A DNA stretch of 64,000 nt from Mycolicibacterium monacense (GCF_010731575.1 NZ_AP022617.1:3720001-3784000), one strand, 5' to 3'; counted from the first letter of the stretch, positions 8,495 through 18,954 are shown. The notes: a model not told the origin generated them from the letters alone. Translations and numbers: made by a program.

Positions 8495-9421
8495 ATGGCA
8501 CGTACCGACAACGACACGTGGGATCTGGCGTCCAGCGTCGGCGCCACCGCCACCATGGTCGCCGCGGCCCGGGCCGTGGCCACCCGAGCGCCCGACGCGG
8601 TCATCGACGATCCGTTCGCCGAACCCCTGGTCCGCGCGGTGGGTGTCGACTTCTTCACGCGGCTCGCCACCGGGGACCTCACGCCGACCGACCTCGACCC
8701 GGACGCCACCGGCGGCGCGGGCAACATGGACCGCTTCGCCGACGGGATGGCCGCGCGCACCCGTTTCTTCGACGACTTCTTCTCCGACGCCGCCGACGCC
8801 GGGGTGCGTCAGGCGGTCATCCTCGCCTCCGGGTTGGACTCGCGCGCCTACCGGCTGCCGTGGCCCGCGGGCACCGTCGTCTTCGAGATCGACCAGCCCG
8901 GCGTCATCACCTTCAAGAGCGACACCCTCGCCCGGCTCGGCGCGAAGCCGACCGCCGACCACCGGACGGTTCCGGTGGACCTGCGCGACGACTGGATCGG
9001 GGCGCTGGAGGCCGCCGGATTCGACCGCACCGAACCGTCGGCGTGGATCGCCGAGGGGCTGTTCGGCTACCTGCCGCCCGAGGCGCAGGACCGGCTGCTC
9101 GATCAGATCACCGAACTCAGCCCGCCGGGGAGCCGGCTGGCCGTCGAGGGCGTGGTGAGCTCTCCCGACGCCGACGATGAGCAGATCCGCGAGCGGATGC
9201 AGGCGGTCCGTGACCAGTGGCGTCAGTTCGGGTTCGACCTCGACTTCTCCGAGTTGGTCTACACCGGTGAACGCGCCGAGGTGGCGGCCTACCTCGGCGA
9301 ACGCGGCTGGCGGACCGACAGCATCACCGCCACGGCCCTGCTGGAGAAGTGCGGGCTCCAGTCGGCCGAGGACTCCAGCGCCAACTTCGCCGACGTCCGT
9401 TACGTGACCGCGGTCAAGTAG
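8495..9421 (+). CDS. Putative SAM-dependent methyltransferase (TIGR00027/LCMT-like), copy 1
   Basis: A 308-aa class I methyltransferase of the large mycobacterial family related to leucine carboxyl methyltransferases. It has the family N-terminus [17 protein letters not shown], the SAM-binding segment [14 protein letters not shown] followed by the acidic EIDQP, and [19 protein letters not shown]. The substrate is unknown for nearly all members, with small carboxyl or phenolic metabolites suspected. It is first of three tandem paralogues that share the same start region, so the block arose by duplication. M. tuberculosis carries related genes next to secY. Confidence 0.9.
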   Translation: MARTDNDTWDLASSVGATATMVAAARAVATRAPDAVIDDPFAEPLVRAVGVDFFTRLATGDLTPTDLDPDATGGAGNMDRFADGMAARTRFFDDFFSDAADAGVRQAVILASGLDSRAYRLPWPAGTVVFEIDQPGVITFKSDTLARLGAKPTADHRTVPVDLRDDWIGALEAAGFDRTEPSAWIAEGLFGYLPPEAQDRLLDQITELSPPGSRLAVEGVVSSPDADDEQIRERMQAVRDQWRQFGFDLDFSELVYTGERAEVAAYLGERGWRTDSITATALLEKCGLQSAEDSSANFADVRYVTAVK

Positions 9422-9432
9422 GGGGCCCGGCG

Positions 9433-10326
9433 ATGGCACGCAGCGACGAGGACAGCTGGGACCTGGCCTCCAGTGTCGGGGCCACCGCGACGATGGTCGC
9501 CGCGGCGCGCGCGGTGGCGAGCCGAGGGCCCGAGGCCCTGATCGACGATCCTTACGCCGATGCGCTCGTCCGTGCGGTCGGGGTGGAGTACTTCGTCAAA
9601 CTCCTCGACGGGGAGATCACGCTCGAGGCGGACAACGCCGCGATGCTGGCGGTGATGACCGATGTCATGGCGGTGCGCACCCGGTTCTTCGACGACTTCT
9701 TCCTGTCCTCCGGTCTGCCGCAGGCGGTGATCCTCGCGTCGGGTCTCGACGCCCGCGCCTACCGGTTGCCGTGGCCGTCCGGGTCGGTGGTCTACGAGAT
9801 CGACCAGCCCGAGGTGATCGAGTTCAAGACCCGCACGCTCGCCGACCTCGGCGCCTCCCCCGCCGCCGAACTGCGCACCGTCGCGATCGACCTGCGCGAC
9901 GACTGGCCACGCGCGCTGCGCGACCGGGGGTTCGACCCGACCGCCCCAACGGCCTGGATCGCCGAGGGGCTGCTGATCTATCTGCCGCCCGACGCGCAGG
10001 ACCGGCTGTTCGACAACATCACGGCGTTGTCGGCGCCGGGCAGCCGGTTGGCCACCGAGTTCCACCCGGATGCGGGCGCGCGGATCGGCGCGAGCTCGCA
10101 GCGGATGGCCGAGGAGTGGCGCCGCCACGGCCTCGACCTCGACATGGCCGACCTGTTCTACGACGGTGAACGCAACCCGGTGGTCGACTATCTGCGCGAA
10201 CGAGGCTGGGAGGTCGAGGCGCGCAGCCGACCGGACATGTTCGCCCACTACGGGCGGCCGTTCCCCACCGGCGAGGCAGTCGAGGCGCTGCGCCAGTCGC
10301 TCGCCGTGACCGCAACCAGAAGGTAG
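9433..10326 (+). CDS. Putative SAM-dependent methyltransferase, copy 2
   Basis: A 297-aa paralogue of the preceding gene, starting 11 bp after it (ATG 9433) and probably co-transcribed. All family motifs are intact: [43 protein letters not shown] and [19 protein letters not shown]. The main differences from copy 1 are a shorter acidic loop after the first helix pair and a distinct C-terminus, both near where substrate would bind. Confidence 0.9.
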   Translation: MARSDEDSWDLASSVGATATMVAAARAVASRGPEALIDDPYADALVRAVGVEYFVKLLDGEITLEADNAAMLAVMTDVMAVRTRFFDDFFLSSGLPQAVILASGLDARAYRLPWPSGSVVYEIDQPEVIEFKTRTLADLGASPAAELRTVAIDLRDDWPRALRDRGFDPTAPTAWIAEGLLIYLPPDAQDRLFDNITALSAPGSRLATEFHPDAGARIGASSQRMAEEWRRHGLDLDMADLFYDGERNPVVDYLRERGWEVEARSRPDMFAHYGRPFPTGEAVEALRQSLAVTATRR

Positions 10327-10491
10327 GAGTACGCGCACGGCCCGTCGACGCGTGGCTGCAGCGGGTGGCGGATCGAGGTGCTCACGTCGACACAGGCGTA
10401 CGCTGCCAACGGATTCGAGTATCCGGAGGACCTGGCCGCCGTGGCCTCCGACTCTGGATATCTCACGGGGACTCTCGAAACGAGGTAGGCC

Positions 10492-11406
10492 ATGGCACGC
10501 GCCGAGGGTGACAGTTGGGACGTGGCATCGAGCGTCGGCGCCACCGCCGCGATGGTGGCGGCAGGCCGGGCGGTCGCGACCCGGGATCCGCGCGGTCTCA
10601 TCGACGACCCGTACGCCGCGCCGCTGGTACGCGCGGTCGGTATCGAGTTCTTCACCAAGGTCGCCGACGGCGAGTTCGACATGACCGAACTGGATCCGTC
10701 CTCGGCCGCGGAGATGCAGGCGCGCATCGATGAGATGGCCTTGCGGACACGGTTTTTCGACGACTACTTCCTGGCCTCCACCGCCGGCGGCATCCGTCAG
10801 GTGGTGATCCTCGCGTCGGGTCTGGACTCGCGCGCCTACCGGCTGCCGTGGCCCGACGGCACGGTGGTCTACGAGATCGACCAACCGGCGGTGATCGACT
10901 TCAAGACGTCCACACTGGCCGGGATCGGGGCCGAGCCGACCGCGGAGCGGCGGACCGTCGCGATCGACCTGCGGGAGGACTGGCCCGCCGCGCTCCGGGC
11001 GGCCGGGTTCGACAGCGCTGCGCCGACGGCGTGGTGCGCCGAGGGGCTGCTGATCTATTTACCGCCGGAGGCCCAGGATCTGTTGTTCGACAACGTCACT
11101 GCGCTGAGCGCGACGGGCAGCACGGTGGCGACCGAGTACGTGCCGGGGATCTTGAACTTCGACGCCGAGAAGGCCAGGGCCGCATCCGCGCAGATGCGTG
11201 AACGCGGACTGGACCTGGACATGCCGTCGCTGGTCTACCACGGCGAGCGCAAACACGTCATGGAGTACCTGACGTCACTGGGATGGACGATGGCCGGCCT
11301 CCCGCGCACGGACCTGTTCGCCAAGCACGGGGTGCCGATGGTGGCGCACGACAACGACCCGCTCGGCGAGATCGTCTATGTCAGCGGCACGTATCAGAAC
11401 CGGTAA
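10492..11406 (+). CDS. Putative SAM-dependent methyltransferase, copy 3
   Basis: A 304-aa third paralogue ([62 protein letters not shown]). It is separated from copy 2 by 165 bp, so it may have its own promoter. Its last 13 bp overlap the end of the converging sppA. One family position differs: WCAEGL replaces WIAEGL. Confidence 0.9.
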   Translation: MARAEGDSWDVASSVGATAAMVAAGRAVATRDPRGLIDDPYAAPLVRAVGIEFFTKVADGEFDMTELDPSSAAEMQARIDEMALRTRFFDDYFLASTAGGIRQVVILASGLDSRAYRLPWPDGTVVYEIDQPAVIDFKTSTLAGIGAEPTAERRTVAIDLREDWPAALRAAGFDSAAPTAWCAEGLLIYLPPEAQDLLFDNVTALSATGSTVATEYVPGILNFDAEKARAASAQMRERGLDLDMPSLVYHGERKHVMEYLTSLGWTMAGLPRTDLFAKHGVPMVAHDNDPLGEIVYVSGTYQNR

Positions 11407-13175
11407 TCCCCCAGCCACATCGCGTTGACGCCGCTCACGGTCCGCTCGGCCTGGTCGATCAGGCTGACCACCGACCGGCCGACGAGCACCCCGAGGGCAT
11501 CGGGCAGCGACGCCGCGGCGGGTTGTGAGGACTGTTTGGGGCGCAGCAGGTCGAGTAGCGACGACGCCGGGTAGCCGACGATGCGGACGTCGGTGTCGGG
11601 CTCCAGTCCGGCGAGCACCTTGGCCCGGTCGATCGCGGTGCGCAGACCGCCGAGCTCGTCGACCAGTCCACGGTCCTTGGCGTCGGCACCGGTCCACACC
11701 CGGCCCCGCGCCACCTCGGCGACCTCGTCGACGGACAGCCCACGGCCGTCGGCGACGCGTTCGACGAAGTCGGTGTAGAACAGGTCGGCCTCGGCCTCGA
11801 CATGCGCCTGCTGTTCGTCGGTGAACGGCGAATTGGCCGACCAGGCATCGGCATTGGCGTTGGTGCGCACCGAGTCCGAGCCGACGCCGAGACGGTCCTT
11901 GAGTTCGCGCGCCACGAGCTTGCCGGTGACGACGCCGATCGATCCGGTGATGGTGCCGGGGTTGGCGACGATGGCGTCGGCACCCATCGAGACGTAGTAG
12001 CCGCCGGATGCGGCCACCGCACCCATGGAGGCGACGACGGGGGTTCCGCCCTCGCGGGTGCGCAGCACCTCGCGCCAGATGGTCTCGGACCCGGTCACCG
12101 ATCCGCCGGGGCTCTCGACCCGGAGCACGATCGCCGAGACGTCCTTGTCGGCGGCGGCTTCGCGCAATGCGGCGGCGATGGTGTCCCCGCCTGCGCTCGA
12201 ATTGCCCAAGGGCGACAGACCCGGACCGCCGCGGCCGCTGACGATCGGCCCGTGCAGCGTGACGACGGCGATGGTGGGCTTGGCTTTGCGGCCGGGGATC
12301 GACGGGCCCCCACCCGGCGCGGTGGCGCGGGCGTAGCGGGACAGGAACAGCCGCGGCGGTGCGTCGGGGCTGTCGGTGTTCTGGGGCGTAACACCTTCGG
12401 CGCCGGCGAGTTCGGCGACCCGCGCATAGGCCTCGTCGCGGAAGCCGATGCGGTCGACCAGACCTCCGTCCACCGCTGCGTCACGCAGCAGCGGCGCCTT
12501 GTCGGCCAGGGCGTCGATGTCGTCCGGGTTCAGCTTTCGGGATTCGGCGACGGCGGTGAGCACCTGCTGGTTCAGGCTCTCGATGAGTCGGCTGTCCGCT
12601 TCGCGATGGGGCTCGGTGTAGCTGTCCTGCGTGAAAAGGTTTGCCGCCGACTTGTATTCGCCGCGCGCGGTGAACTGAGCCTGAATGCCGGCCTTGTCGA
12701 GGGCATCGCGCAGGAACAGGGCGCTGGTGGCGAAGCCGACGAGGCCGACGGTGCCGGACGGCTGCATCCACACCTCGCGGAAGGCCGAGGCCAGGTAGTA
12801 GGACAGCGTGCCGGGATAGGTCTCGGCCCAGGCGACCGAGGGCTTCTTCGCGCTGAAGGCGGCGATGGCCTCCCTCAGTTCCTGAACCGGCGCGGCGGGC
12901 GCGGCGGAGATCTGCACGCGCGCGATCAGACCGGCGACGCGGTCGTCGTCGGCGGCGCGGTGGATGGCGGCGACGACCTGGCGGAGCACCATGGGACGCC
13001 CGCCGGCGGAGATCATCGCCAACGGGTCGAATCCGCTGGTCTCCGGCGGCACCGACATGAGGTCGAGTTCGAGCACGCAGCCGTTGGGGATGCCCTTGTG
13101 GCGTGCGGTGTCGACCCGTCGCACCAGGGCGCGCACATCGTCGGCGCCGGGGATGCCGGGTAGGAAGGCGAACAT
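11394..13175 (-). CDS. sppA: Signal peptide peptidase SppA, long (67K) form
   Basis: A 593-aa serine protease of family S49 with two fused S49 domains, as in E. coli protease IV, which degrades cleaved signal peptides. The likely catalytic dyad is Lys175 ([12 protein letters not shown]-domain) and Ser390 ([12 protein letters not shown]-domain). The N-terminus ([15 protein letters not shown]) shows no hydrophobic anchor, unlike E. coli SppA, so membrane association would have to be peripheral, or the protein is cytoplasmic. The equivalent M. tuberculosis gene lies beside the same methyltransferase cluster. Its 3' end overlaps the converging methyltransferase by 13 bp. Confidence 0.93.
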   Translation of the reverse strand: MFAFLPGIPGADDVRALVRRVDTARHKGIPNGCVLELDLMSVPPETSGFDPLAMISAGGRPMVLRQVVAAIHRAADDDRVAGLIARVQISAAPAAPVQELREAIAAFSAKKPSVAWAETYPGTLSYYLASAFREVWMQPSGTVGLVGFATSALFLRDALDKAGIQAQFTARGEYKSAANLFTQDSYTEPHREADSRLIESLNQQVLTAVAESRKLNPDDIDALADKAPLLRDAAVDGGLVDRIGFRDEAYARVAELAGAEGVTPQNTDSPDAPPRLFLSRYARATAPGGGPSIPGRKAKPTIAVVTLHGPIVSGRGGPGLSPLGNSSAGGDTIAAALREAAADKDVSAIVLRVESPGGSVTGSETIWREVLRTREGGTPVVASMGAVAASGGYYVSMGADAIVANPGTITGSIGVVTGKLVARELKDRLGVGSDSVRTNANADAWSANSPFTDEQQAHVEAEADLFYTDFVERVADGRGLSVDEVAEVARGRVWTGADAKDRGLVDELGGLRTAIDRAKVLAGLEPDTDVRIVGYPASSLLDLLRPKQSSQPAAASLPDALGVLVGRSVVSLIDQAERTVSGVNAMWLGDYRF

Positions 13176-13233
13176 AGGACCGAGGGTACCGGCGCGCGGG
13201 GGTGTGCCGGCGGGGCCGCCGTACCGTGATGGT

Positions 13234-14160
13234 GTGCGGTTCTCGATTTCGATCCCCCAGTTCGATCCCGACGGCTTCGACGCCGATGGTGTGAAGAGCT
13301 ATCTGACCCGGGCGGAGGAGTTGGACTTCGAGGGCGGTTGGGTGTTGGAGCAGCCGATCGGGCCGACACCGCTGATCGCACCGTTGGAACTGCTGGCGTA
13401 CGCGGCGGCGTGTACGACACGGCTGCGGCTCGGCGTCGGGGTGCTGGTGTCGTCGCTGCACGATCCGCTGCAATTGGCGGCATCGGTGACGGCCGTCGAT
13501 CGGCTCAGCCACGGACGGCTCGACGTCGGCGTGGCGCCCGGCGGTGGGCGCCGGAAGTTCGCAGCGTTTGGCGTGGCCCGGGAGACGTTCGTCGGGTACT
13601 TCACCGAGGGGCTGGAGCTGATGAAGGCGGCGTGGTCCGATGAGCCGCGGGTCACCTTCCACGGACGGTTCCGCGACGTCGACGATCTCCCCATCCAGCC
13701 CAAGCCGATCCAGCGTCCGCATCCACCGATCTGGTTCGGCGCCAACGCCCCTGCGGCGCTGGCCCGTGCGGTGCGGCATGGCGACGGGTTCCTGGGCGCG
13801 GGCTCGTCGAGCACCGAGAGCTTCGCAGCCGCGGTGCGGGTGGTGCGCCGCGAACTCGACGAGCAAGGCCGTGATGCAACGCGATTCCGGATCGGCAAGC
13901 GTGTGTACCTGATGGTCGACGATGACGCGACGCGCGCCAGGGAACGTGTCATGACCGGGTTGGAGCGCATCTACGGCAACATGGCCGGCATCGACGCGGT
14001 CCCGGTGGCCGGTACACCCGATGAGGTGGCGCAGGGTTTGCGGGCGGTCATCGCCGCCGGCGCGCAGATGGTGCTGTGCAACCCCGTCGGCGCCACGGTC
14101 GCAGAAGACCGCGAGCAGATGGAACGACTTGCCGCCGAGGTGCTTCCGCAACTCGCTTGA
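13234..14160 (+). CDS. LLM-class flavin-dependent oxidoreductase
   Basis: A 308-aa luciferase-like (TIM-barrel) FMN/F420-type enzyme. Family features are FSISIPQFDPDGFD at the N-terminus, TRLRLGVGVLVSSLHDPLQLAASVTAVDRLSHGRLDVGVAPG split across strands 3-5, and the HPPIWFGANAPAALARA segment. The start is GTG 13234, 58 bp from the divergent sppA start. The order GDGFLG and the absence of an acyl-CoA site are typical of mycobacterial F420/FMN monooxygenase-like proteins. The substrate cannot be assigned. Confidence 0.88.
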   Translation: MRFSISIPQFDPDGFDADGVKSYLTRAEELDFEGGWVLEQPIGPTPLIAPLELLAYAAACTTRLRLGVGVLVSSLHDPLQLAASVTAVDRLSHGRLDVGVAPGGGRRKFAAFGVARETFVGYFTEGLELMKAAWSDEPRVTFHGRFRDVDDLPIQPKPIQRPHPPIWFGANAPAALARAVRHGDGFLGAGSSSTESFAAAVRVVRRELDEQGRDATRFRIGKRVYLMVDDDATRARERVMTGLERIYGNMAGIDAVPVAGTPDEVAQGLRAVIAAGAQMVLCNPVGATVAEDREQMERLAAEVLPQLA

Positions 14161-14172
14161 GGTGGCCCTGCC

Positions 14173-15768
14173 TCAGAACGGTGGGGGTTTGTTGCGTTCG
14201 GCGACGAGGTCGTCGTTGAGTCGGCGTTCTTCTTGGATGCGGCGGGCGCGGTTTTGGGCGCGGGTGCGGCGGCGTTTGGGCATTTTGAGGCCGCGGTCGG
14301 TGGTGGTGTCTTTGGTGTTCTTGGTGGGTTGGATCGGCGCCTCGGCGGTCGGGGTGCACAGGGTCGGGAACAGCAGCGCGCTGCCGGGGCGGGTGGTGTA
14401 GGTCTGCCCGCTCGGTGAGGTCCACACGATGGCGCCGTCGGTGAATTGTTGTTCGTACCACCCGTTTTCACCGGTCCAGAAGGTTTTGAGCAGGTGGTGT
14501 TTTCGGCACAGGCATTTGAGGTTGGCGGCGCAGGTCGGTCCGGCCGGCCAGGGCACGGTGTGGTCGATGTCGCAGCGGGTGGCCGGGGCGTCGCAGCCGG
14601 GGAATCGGCAGGTCAGGTCGCGGCAGCGCACGAAGTCCTGCAGGGCTGCCGAGGGCCGGTAGTGGGGTTCGGGTGCCGCGTTGCCGGGGTGCTGGATGGT
14701 GCGGAGGCGGGCGCGGTGGAGGAAGGCGGCGAGCACGGTGGGGTTGGTGACTCCGGCGCCGATGACGAATGCCGGTGCGCGGCAGGCTGACTGCTGAGGG
14801 GTGGGCGTGGCCGCTCCTTCCGCTTCCGGCTCGGGCTCCGGCTCTGGCTCAGTCTCCGCGTGCGGCTCCGCTTCGGGCTCGGGCTGCGTTTCGGTTTGAG
14901 TGCGGGCGGCGTCGAGTGTTTCTTCGGTGGTGACGATGTGGACGACGACGTCTTTGGTGGGTTGTGTGTCGCGGTGGCCGGGGCAGTCGGGGTTGGGGCA
15001 TTCGCAGCGCAGGTGGGTGCCGGTGGCGACGGCGGCCAGGGCGTCGTTGCGGCGTTCGTCGGCGGTGCGGGGGTCCTCGTCGCAGACGGTGTGGGCCATG
15101 TCGGTGACGCGTTGTTCGAAGGCGGCGCCGTCGGGGGCGTACATGCGGGCCCAGACGGTCATGAAGCCGGCGGCGTCGCTGATGAAGCCGAATTGCAGGC
15201 CGCGGTCTTGTTCGGCGTCTTTGACCCGCCGTAGCGCGCCGGGGTCGTGGGTTTCGACGATGGCGTCGATGGCGGCGAGGGTCTTCTTTTCTGATTGGGG
15301 TCCCCAGCTGGTGATCTGGGCGGCCAGGTCGGTGTCGACGGCGGCCATCAGGGTGGGGTCGGTGATCAGGGCGGTGCGGGTCACGATGGCGCGGACCAGC
15401 AGGTCGGTGATCAGTCCGGCGGTGAACAGGGCGGCGACCTGGGGGAGTCGGTCGGTGAGGGCGACGGCGCGGTGGGTTTGGAACATGGCCAGGCGTTCGG
15501 TGATGTTGTGGGCGGCGGCCAGTTCGCTGACGGCGTTGGCGTCGGGGTCGACGAACCAGTTGTGGCGGTCGGTGGCGGTGTCGCAGCCGGTGCGGCGGCG
15601 GAACAGTTCGGCCATGGCGGCCAGTTTGCGGGCGGCGGCCGCGTTTTCGGCGCGTCCCCAGCCTGCCGAGGCGGCCACCAACTCCGCGTCACTGAGCGCG
15701 GAGAAGTCGCCGATCCCGGGCAACGAACCATCGAACATGTCTTCGATTCTGGCAGACGGGTCTGACAC
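14173..15768 (-). CDS. DUF222/HNH endonuclease-domain protein (13E12 repeat family)
   Basis: A 531-aa protein with an N-terminal DUF222 domain (about 15-260), a low-complexity Glu/Pro linker (about 290-320), and a C-terminal HNH nuclease motif. The HNH part has cysteines in CRFPGCDAPATRCDIDHTVPW and CLCRKHHLLKTFW. It ends in a basic tail (KRRRTRAQNRARR). This is the 13E12-type family, present in many diverged copies in mycobacteria and suspected to be mobile or homing-like. Codon use is less GC-skewed in the linker. An ATG at 15738 (MFDGSLPG) is an alternative start that matches many family members. No flanking repeats were found. Confidence 0.87.
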   Translation of the reverse strand: MSDPSARIEDMFDGSLPGIGDFSALSDAELVAASAGWGRAENAAAARKLAAMAELFRRRTGCDTATDRHNWFVDPDANAVSELAAAHNITERLAMFQTHRAVALTDRLPQVAALFTAGLITDLLVRAIVTRTALITDPTLMAAVDTDLAAQITSWGPQSEKKTLAAIDAIVETHDPGALRRVKDAEQDRGLQFGFISDAAGFMTVWARMYAPDGAAFEQRVTDMAHTVCDEDPRTADERRNDALAAVATGTHLRCECPNPDCPGHRDTQPTKDVVVHIVTTEETLDAARTQTETQPEPEAEPHAETEPEPEPEPEAEGAATPTPQQSACRAPAFVIGAGVTNPTVLAAFLHRARLRTIQHPGNAAPEPHYRPSAALQDFVRCRDLTCRFPGCDAPATRCDIDHTVPWPAGPTCAANLKCLCRKHHLLKTFWTGENGWYEQQFTDGAIVWTSPSGQTYTTRPGSALLFPTLCTPTAEAPIQPTKNTKDTTTDRGLKMPKRRRTRAQNRARRIQEERRLNDDLVAERNKPPPF

Positions 15769-15831
15769 GCAACCCCCGAAAACCCCACGCCTGTGGATGA
15801 ATTCACCGCTGGGGACAACACCGTCCAGAAC

Positions 15832-16752
15832 TCAGACCGTAGCCCGCGCGAAGGCACTCGGCGAAGTCCCCGTCATCCGGGTGAACGCGGTGGTGAACGC
15901 GCTCGCCGACAGGTACCCCGTCCGGCGCGCCACCTCCGCCATCGACACGTCTTCCGTGCGGAGCATTTCCTTCGCGAGCGCCATCCGCCACTGCGCCAGA
16001 TACTGCATCGGCGGCATACCCATTGTGCGGCTGAATCTTTCGGCGAACACCGCCCGCGACACCCCGGCCGTCCGGGCTAGCCGTTCGACCGTCCAGCCGA
16101 AAGCGATGTCGGTGTGCATCTTCCGGAGCGCAGGCGCGAGCACAGGATCGTCCAACCCAGCGACCAGACCCCGCTCCACACCCTCCACCGGTGCGGCTCG
16201 CAAGCGCATGGCCTCGACCAGGAGCACCTCGACGAGGCGCACGAGGATCAGTTCACTCGGCACCGCTGATCTGGTCTCCTCGCTGATCAGCGCGACGATC
16301 CGGCTCAACCGCGAAGCCCGGGGCTCGTCGTGACGCACCAGGACGATCCGCGGCAACAGCGGTGCCAGCAGCGGCGCGTTCTCCCGCTCGAACCGGAAGT
16401 ACCCGCCTAGCATCCGCATCGACGCGGGACCATCGGGGTCACCGTGGCGCGCCACCCCGTTCGCCAGTCCCGCCGCCAGAACCGTCGACATGGCGCCGTG
16501 CCCGCTCGACATGACGAACTCGGGCATGTCCGTCAGGAGCATGAAGTCGCCCGCATGCAGTTCGATCGGGTGGTAGCCGTCGAGTCGCAGCACGCATGAA
16601 CCCTCGAGCATCACGCAGAACGCAGGGTCGGCGTAGCGCGGCTCGCGCACGCTCCACTCGCCGGCGCCACTGATGATCTTCGACTCGACCGTCTTCGGTC
16701 GCAGCAGAGACACCAGCATCTCGACCGGCCCCAACGCGTCGTCAGGGTTCAC
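15832..16752 (-). CDS. AraC-family regulator with cupin_6 sensor domain
   Basis: A 306-aa protein with an N-terminal cupin-like domain (about 5-180: ILRLDGYHPIELHAGDFMLLT variant, WSVREPRYADPAFCVMLEG) and a C-terminal double helix-turn-helix (about 205-300: WTVERLARTAGVSRAVFAERF, GMPPMQYLAQWRMALAKEML, VARRTGYLSASAFTTAF). The GTG at 16752 lies 13 bp after the SDR stop, so SDR and regulator form one unit, and the SDR is its likely target. Confidence 0.88.
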   Translation of the reverse strand: MNPDDALGPVEMLVSLLRPKTVESKIISGAGEWSVREPRYADPAFCVMLEGSCVLRLDGYHPIELHAGDFMLLTDMPEFVMSSGHGAMSTVLAAGLANGVARHGDPDGPASMRMLGGYFRFERENAPLLAPLLPRIVLVRHDEPRASRLSRIVALISEETRSAVPSELILVRLVEVLLVEAMRLRAAPVEGVERGLVAGLDDPVLAPALRKMHTDIAFGWTVERLARTAGVSRAVFAERFSRTMGMPPMQYLAQWRMALAKEMLRTEDVSMAEVARRTGYLSASAFTTAFTRMTGTSPSAFARATV

Positions 16753-16765
16753 GCCCGACAAACTA

Positions 16766-17509
16766 TTAGGCCGAAGCAGCCAACGCCACCGCATCCGCCC
16801 CGGCCGGAAATCGCAACTGTCCCGACGTGTCACCGGCGGCGCGCAGCACCACCGTCGCCACGTCCTCCGCCGTGGTCACCGGACCGGGTTGGCCGAATGC
16901 GGCGAAGACCGGCTCCGCGAACGCTGCATACGACTCGGGGATCACTCCGTCCATGCGATCGCTGCCGTTGGCGGCGAACTGCGTCGACGGTCCGTAGCCA
17001 GGCTGCACGAGTTTGGCTCGCAAACCGAAGAATTCGAGCTCCAACGCCAGCGACGCGGTGAACCCTTCGACGGCCATCTTGCTCGCGGTGTAGGCGGCCG
17101 CCAGCGGCATCGCCGTCAGCGTCACCGACGACGTCACGTTGACCACGACACCCGAACGCCGCTCGCGCATCTGGGGAATCACCGCCTGGGTCATCGCCAT
17201 CACCCCGAAGGTGTTGGTCTCGAACAACTCCCGGACGAGCGACATCGGCATGGCCTCGAACGCGCCGACGGCTCCGATGCCCGCGTTGTTGACGAGCACA
17301 TCGATGGGACCGGCCGAGGCGACGGCGTCGACGATGCTTGCCGGGTCCGTCACGTCTAGGGGCAGCACGGTCAGCCGCTCCCCCGGCGCCAACACCTCGT
17401 CGCGGGGGGTGCGCATGGTGGCGACGACGTTCCAGCCCTCGCGGTGGAACCGCTGTGCGGTCGCGAGTCCGTAGCCAGAGGAGCAACCGGTGATGAGCAC
17501 TGTTTTCAT
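16766..17509 (-). CDS. Short-chain dehydrogenase/reductase (classical SDR)
   Basis: A 247-aa oxidoreductase. The cofactor motif TGCSSGYG is at 7-14, NNAGIGA at 74-80, and the catalytic triad is S128 (VTSSVT), Y140 and K144 (YTASK). An Arg-rich segment after the second strand suggests NADP(H). The ATG at 17509 is chosen because an upstream extension lacks coding character. It is the first gene of an SDR-araC pair; the substrate is unknown. Confidence 0.9.
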   Translation of the reverse strand: MKTVLITGCSSGYGLATAQRFHREGWNVVATMRTPRDEVLAPGERLTVLPLDVTDPASIVDAVASAGPIDVLVNNAGIGAVGAFEAMPMSLVRELFETNTFGVMAMTQAVIPQMRERRSGVVVNVTSSVTLTAMPLAAAYTASKMAVEGFTASLALELEFFGLRAKLVQPGYGPSTQFAANGSDRMDGVIPESYAAFAEPVFAAFGQPGPVTTAEDVATVVLRAAGDTSGQLRFPAGADAVALAASA

Positions 17510-17606
17510 ACGTGAAACGCTATGGCCGCCCGAGCCCGCCCGGGAATAGCCGGCCGTCCGGGATCCTTCACCGATCGTCTGACGGCACATGCCGACAAAA
17601 CGCGAA

Positions 17607-17636
17607 AACCCCGGCACACCGAGGTGCGCCGGGGTT
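17607..17636 (-). terminator. Rho-independent terminator of the spc operon
   Basis: AACCCCGGC pairs with GCCGGGGTT, extended by an inner CACC/GGTG pairing. Read on the minus strand the hairpin is followed by TTTTCGCGTTTTG. It sits 13 bp beyond the rplO stop and ends the rplN-to-rplO transcript. Confidence 0.85.
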
Positions 17637-17649
17637 CCCTGCGGACGTG

Positions 17650-18099
17650 TCAGGACAGCTCGGTCGCCGAACCGCCTGCCGCCGTGATCTTCTCGCGGGC
17701 ACTGTCGCTGAACTTGTGAGCGGTCACGTTGACCGCCGCGGCCAGCTTGCCGTCGCCGAGCACCTTCACCAGCGTGTTCTTGCGGACGGCGCCGGAGGCC
17801 ACCAGTTCGTCGACACCGATGTCCCCACCGTTCGGGAACAGCCGGCCGAGGTCGCCGACGTTGATGACGGCGTACTCGGTGCGGAAGCGGTTACGGAAGC
17901 CCTTGAGCTTCGGCAGCCGCATGTGGATCGGCATCTGGCCACCCTCGAACGTCGACGGGACGTTCTTGCGGGCCTTGGTGCCCTTGGTGCCGCGACCCGC
18001 GGTCTTACCCTTCGAGCCCTCACCGCGGCCGACTCGCGTCTTGGCGGTCTTCGACCCGGGCGCGGGGCGCAGGTCATGGAGCTTGATCGGCTCAGTCAT
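17650..18099 (-). CDS. rplO: 50S ribosomal protein L15
   Basis: A 149-aa large-subunit protein with the family N-terminus [29 protein letters not shown] stretch ([21 protein letters not shown]) and the core [21 protein letters not shown]. It is last in the spc operon; secY does not follow as it would in E. coli but lies about 9 kb away. A terminator follows. Confidence 0.97.
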   Translation of the reverse strand: MTEPIKLHDLRPAPGSKTAKTRVGRGEGSKGKTAGRGTKGTKARKNVPSTFEGGQMPIHMRLPKLKGFRNRFRTEYAVINVGDLGRLFPNGGDIGVDELVASGAVRKNTLVKVLGDGKLAAAVNVTAHKFSDSAREKITAAGGSATELS

Positions 18100-18103
18100 C
18101 GTC

Positions 18104-18283
18104 TCAGACCTCCTCTACGACGACGAGGTGGTGCACGGTCTTGATGAGCCCGCGGGTCTGCGCGTTGTCCTCACGGACGACCGACTGGCGGATCTTCCGC
18201 AAGCCGAGCGTGCGCAGGCTCTCCCGCTGGTTCCAGCGCGCACCGATGGTGCCGCGCACCTGGGTGATCTTCAGTTCGGCCAT
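18104..18283 (-). CDS. rpmD: 50S ribosomal protein L30
   Basis: A 59-aa protein ([33 protein letters not shown]) of normal length. The ATG at 18283 lies two bases beyond the rpsE stop and gives the usual MAELK start; the ATG at 18289 would overlap rpsE. It is co-transcribed with rpsE and rplO. Confidence 0.96.
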   Translation of the reverse strand: MAELKITQVRGTIGARWNQRESLRTLGLRKIRQSVVREDNAQTRGLIKTVHHLVVVEEV

Positions 18284-18285
18284 GA

Positions 18286-18954
18286 TCACACCGACCCTTC
18301 ACGTGACGAGGACGCGGCGAGCGCGTCGGCCTCACGCCGGGCCTTGAGCATGCTGGCCGGCGCGACGTCCTCGAGGGGCAGCCCGCGACGGGCCGCGACC
18401 TCTTCAGGACGCTGGATCTGCTTGAGCGCGGCAACGGTGGCATGCACGACGTTGATCGCGTTGTCACTGCCCAGAGACTTGGCCAGGATGTCGTGGACGC
18501 CGGCGCATTCCAGCACCGCACGCGCCGCACCACCGGCGATCACACCGGTACCGGGGCTCGCCGGACGCAGCATGACGACGCCCGCGGCGGCCTCACCCTG
18601 CACCGGGTGCACGATGGTCCCGCCGATCAGCGGCACGCGGAAGAAGCCCTTACGAGCCTCCTCGACACCCTTGGCGATGGCGGCCGGAACTTCCTTGGCC
18701 TTGCCGTAGCCGACACCGACCATGCCGTTGCCGTCACCGACGATCACCAGGGCGGTGAAGCTGAAGCGACGGCCACCCTTGACCACCTTGGAGACGCGGT
18801 TGATCGAGACGACGCGCTCCAGGTAATTGCTCTTGTCACCGCCGTCGCGGCCACGGCCGCCACGGTCGTCGCGGCGGCCACGACCATCGCGGTCACCCCG
18901 CGAGCCGCGGCCGTCGGATGTCGCCGGCCCGGCATTGGTTGCCTGCTCGGCCAT
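18286..18954 (-). CDS. rpsE: 30S ribosomal protein S5
   Basis: A 222-aa protein with the S5 RNA-binding domain ([39 protein letters not shown]) and the C-terminal domain ([20 protein letters not shown]). A charged Gly/Arg/Asp-rich N-terminal extension (about 40 residues) is typical of mycobacterial S5. The ATG at 18954 (MAEQA) is better spaced from AAGGAC than the ATG at 18957. Residues around the ram region look ordinary. Confidence 0.96.
   Translation of the reverse strand: MAEQATNAGPATSDGRGSRGDRDGRGRRDDRGGRGRDGGDKSNYLERVVSINRVSKVVKGGRRFSFTALVIVGDGNGMVGVGYGKAKEVPAAIAKGVEEARKGFFRVPLIGGTIVHPVQGEAAAGVVMLRPASPGTGVIAGGAARAVLECAGVHDILAKSLGSDNAINVVHATVAALKQIQRPEEVAARRGLPLEDVAPASMLKARREADALAASSSREGSV

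Noticed and set aside
13250..14151. Minus-strand frames opposite the LLM-class oxidoreductase
   Set aside because: They have no motifs, while the plus strand encodes a complete luciferase-like protein.
14700..14930. Repetitive Glu/Pro-coding stretch resembling a short repeat array
   Set aside because: It is an in-frame low-complexity linker of the DUF222/HNH protein, not a CRISPR or satellite array.
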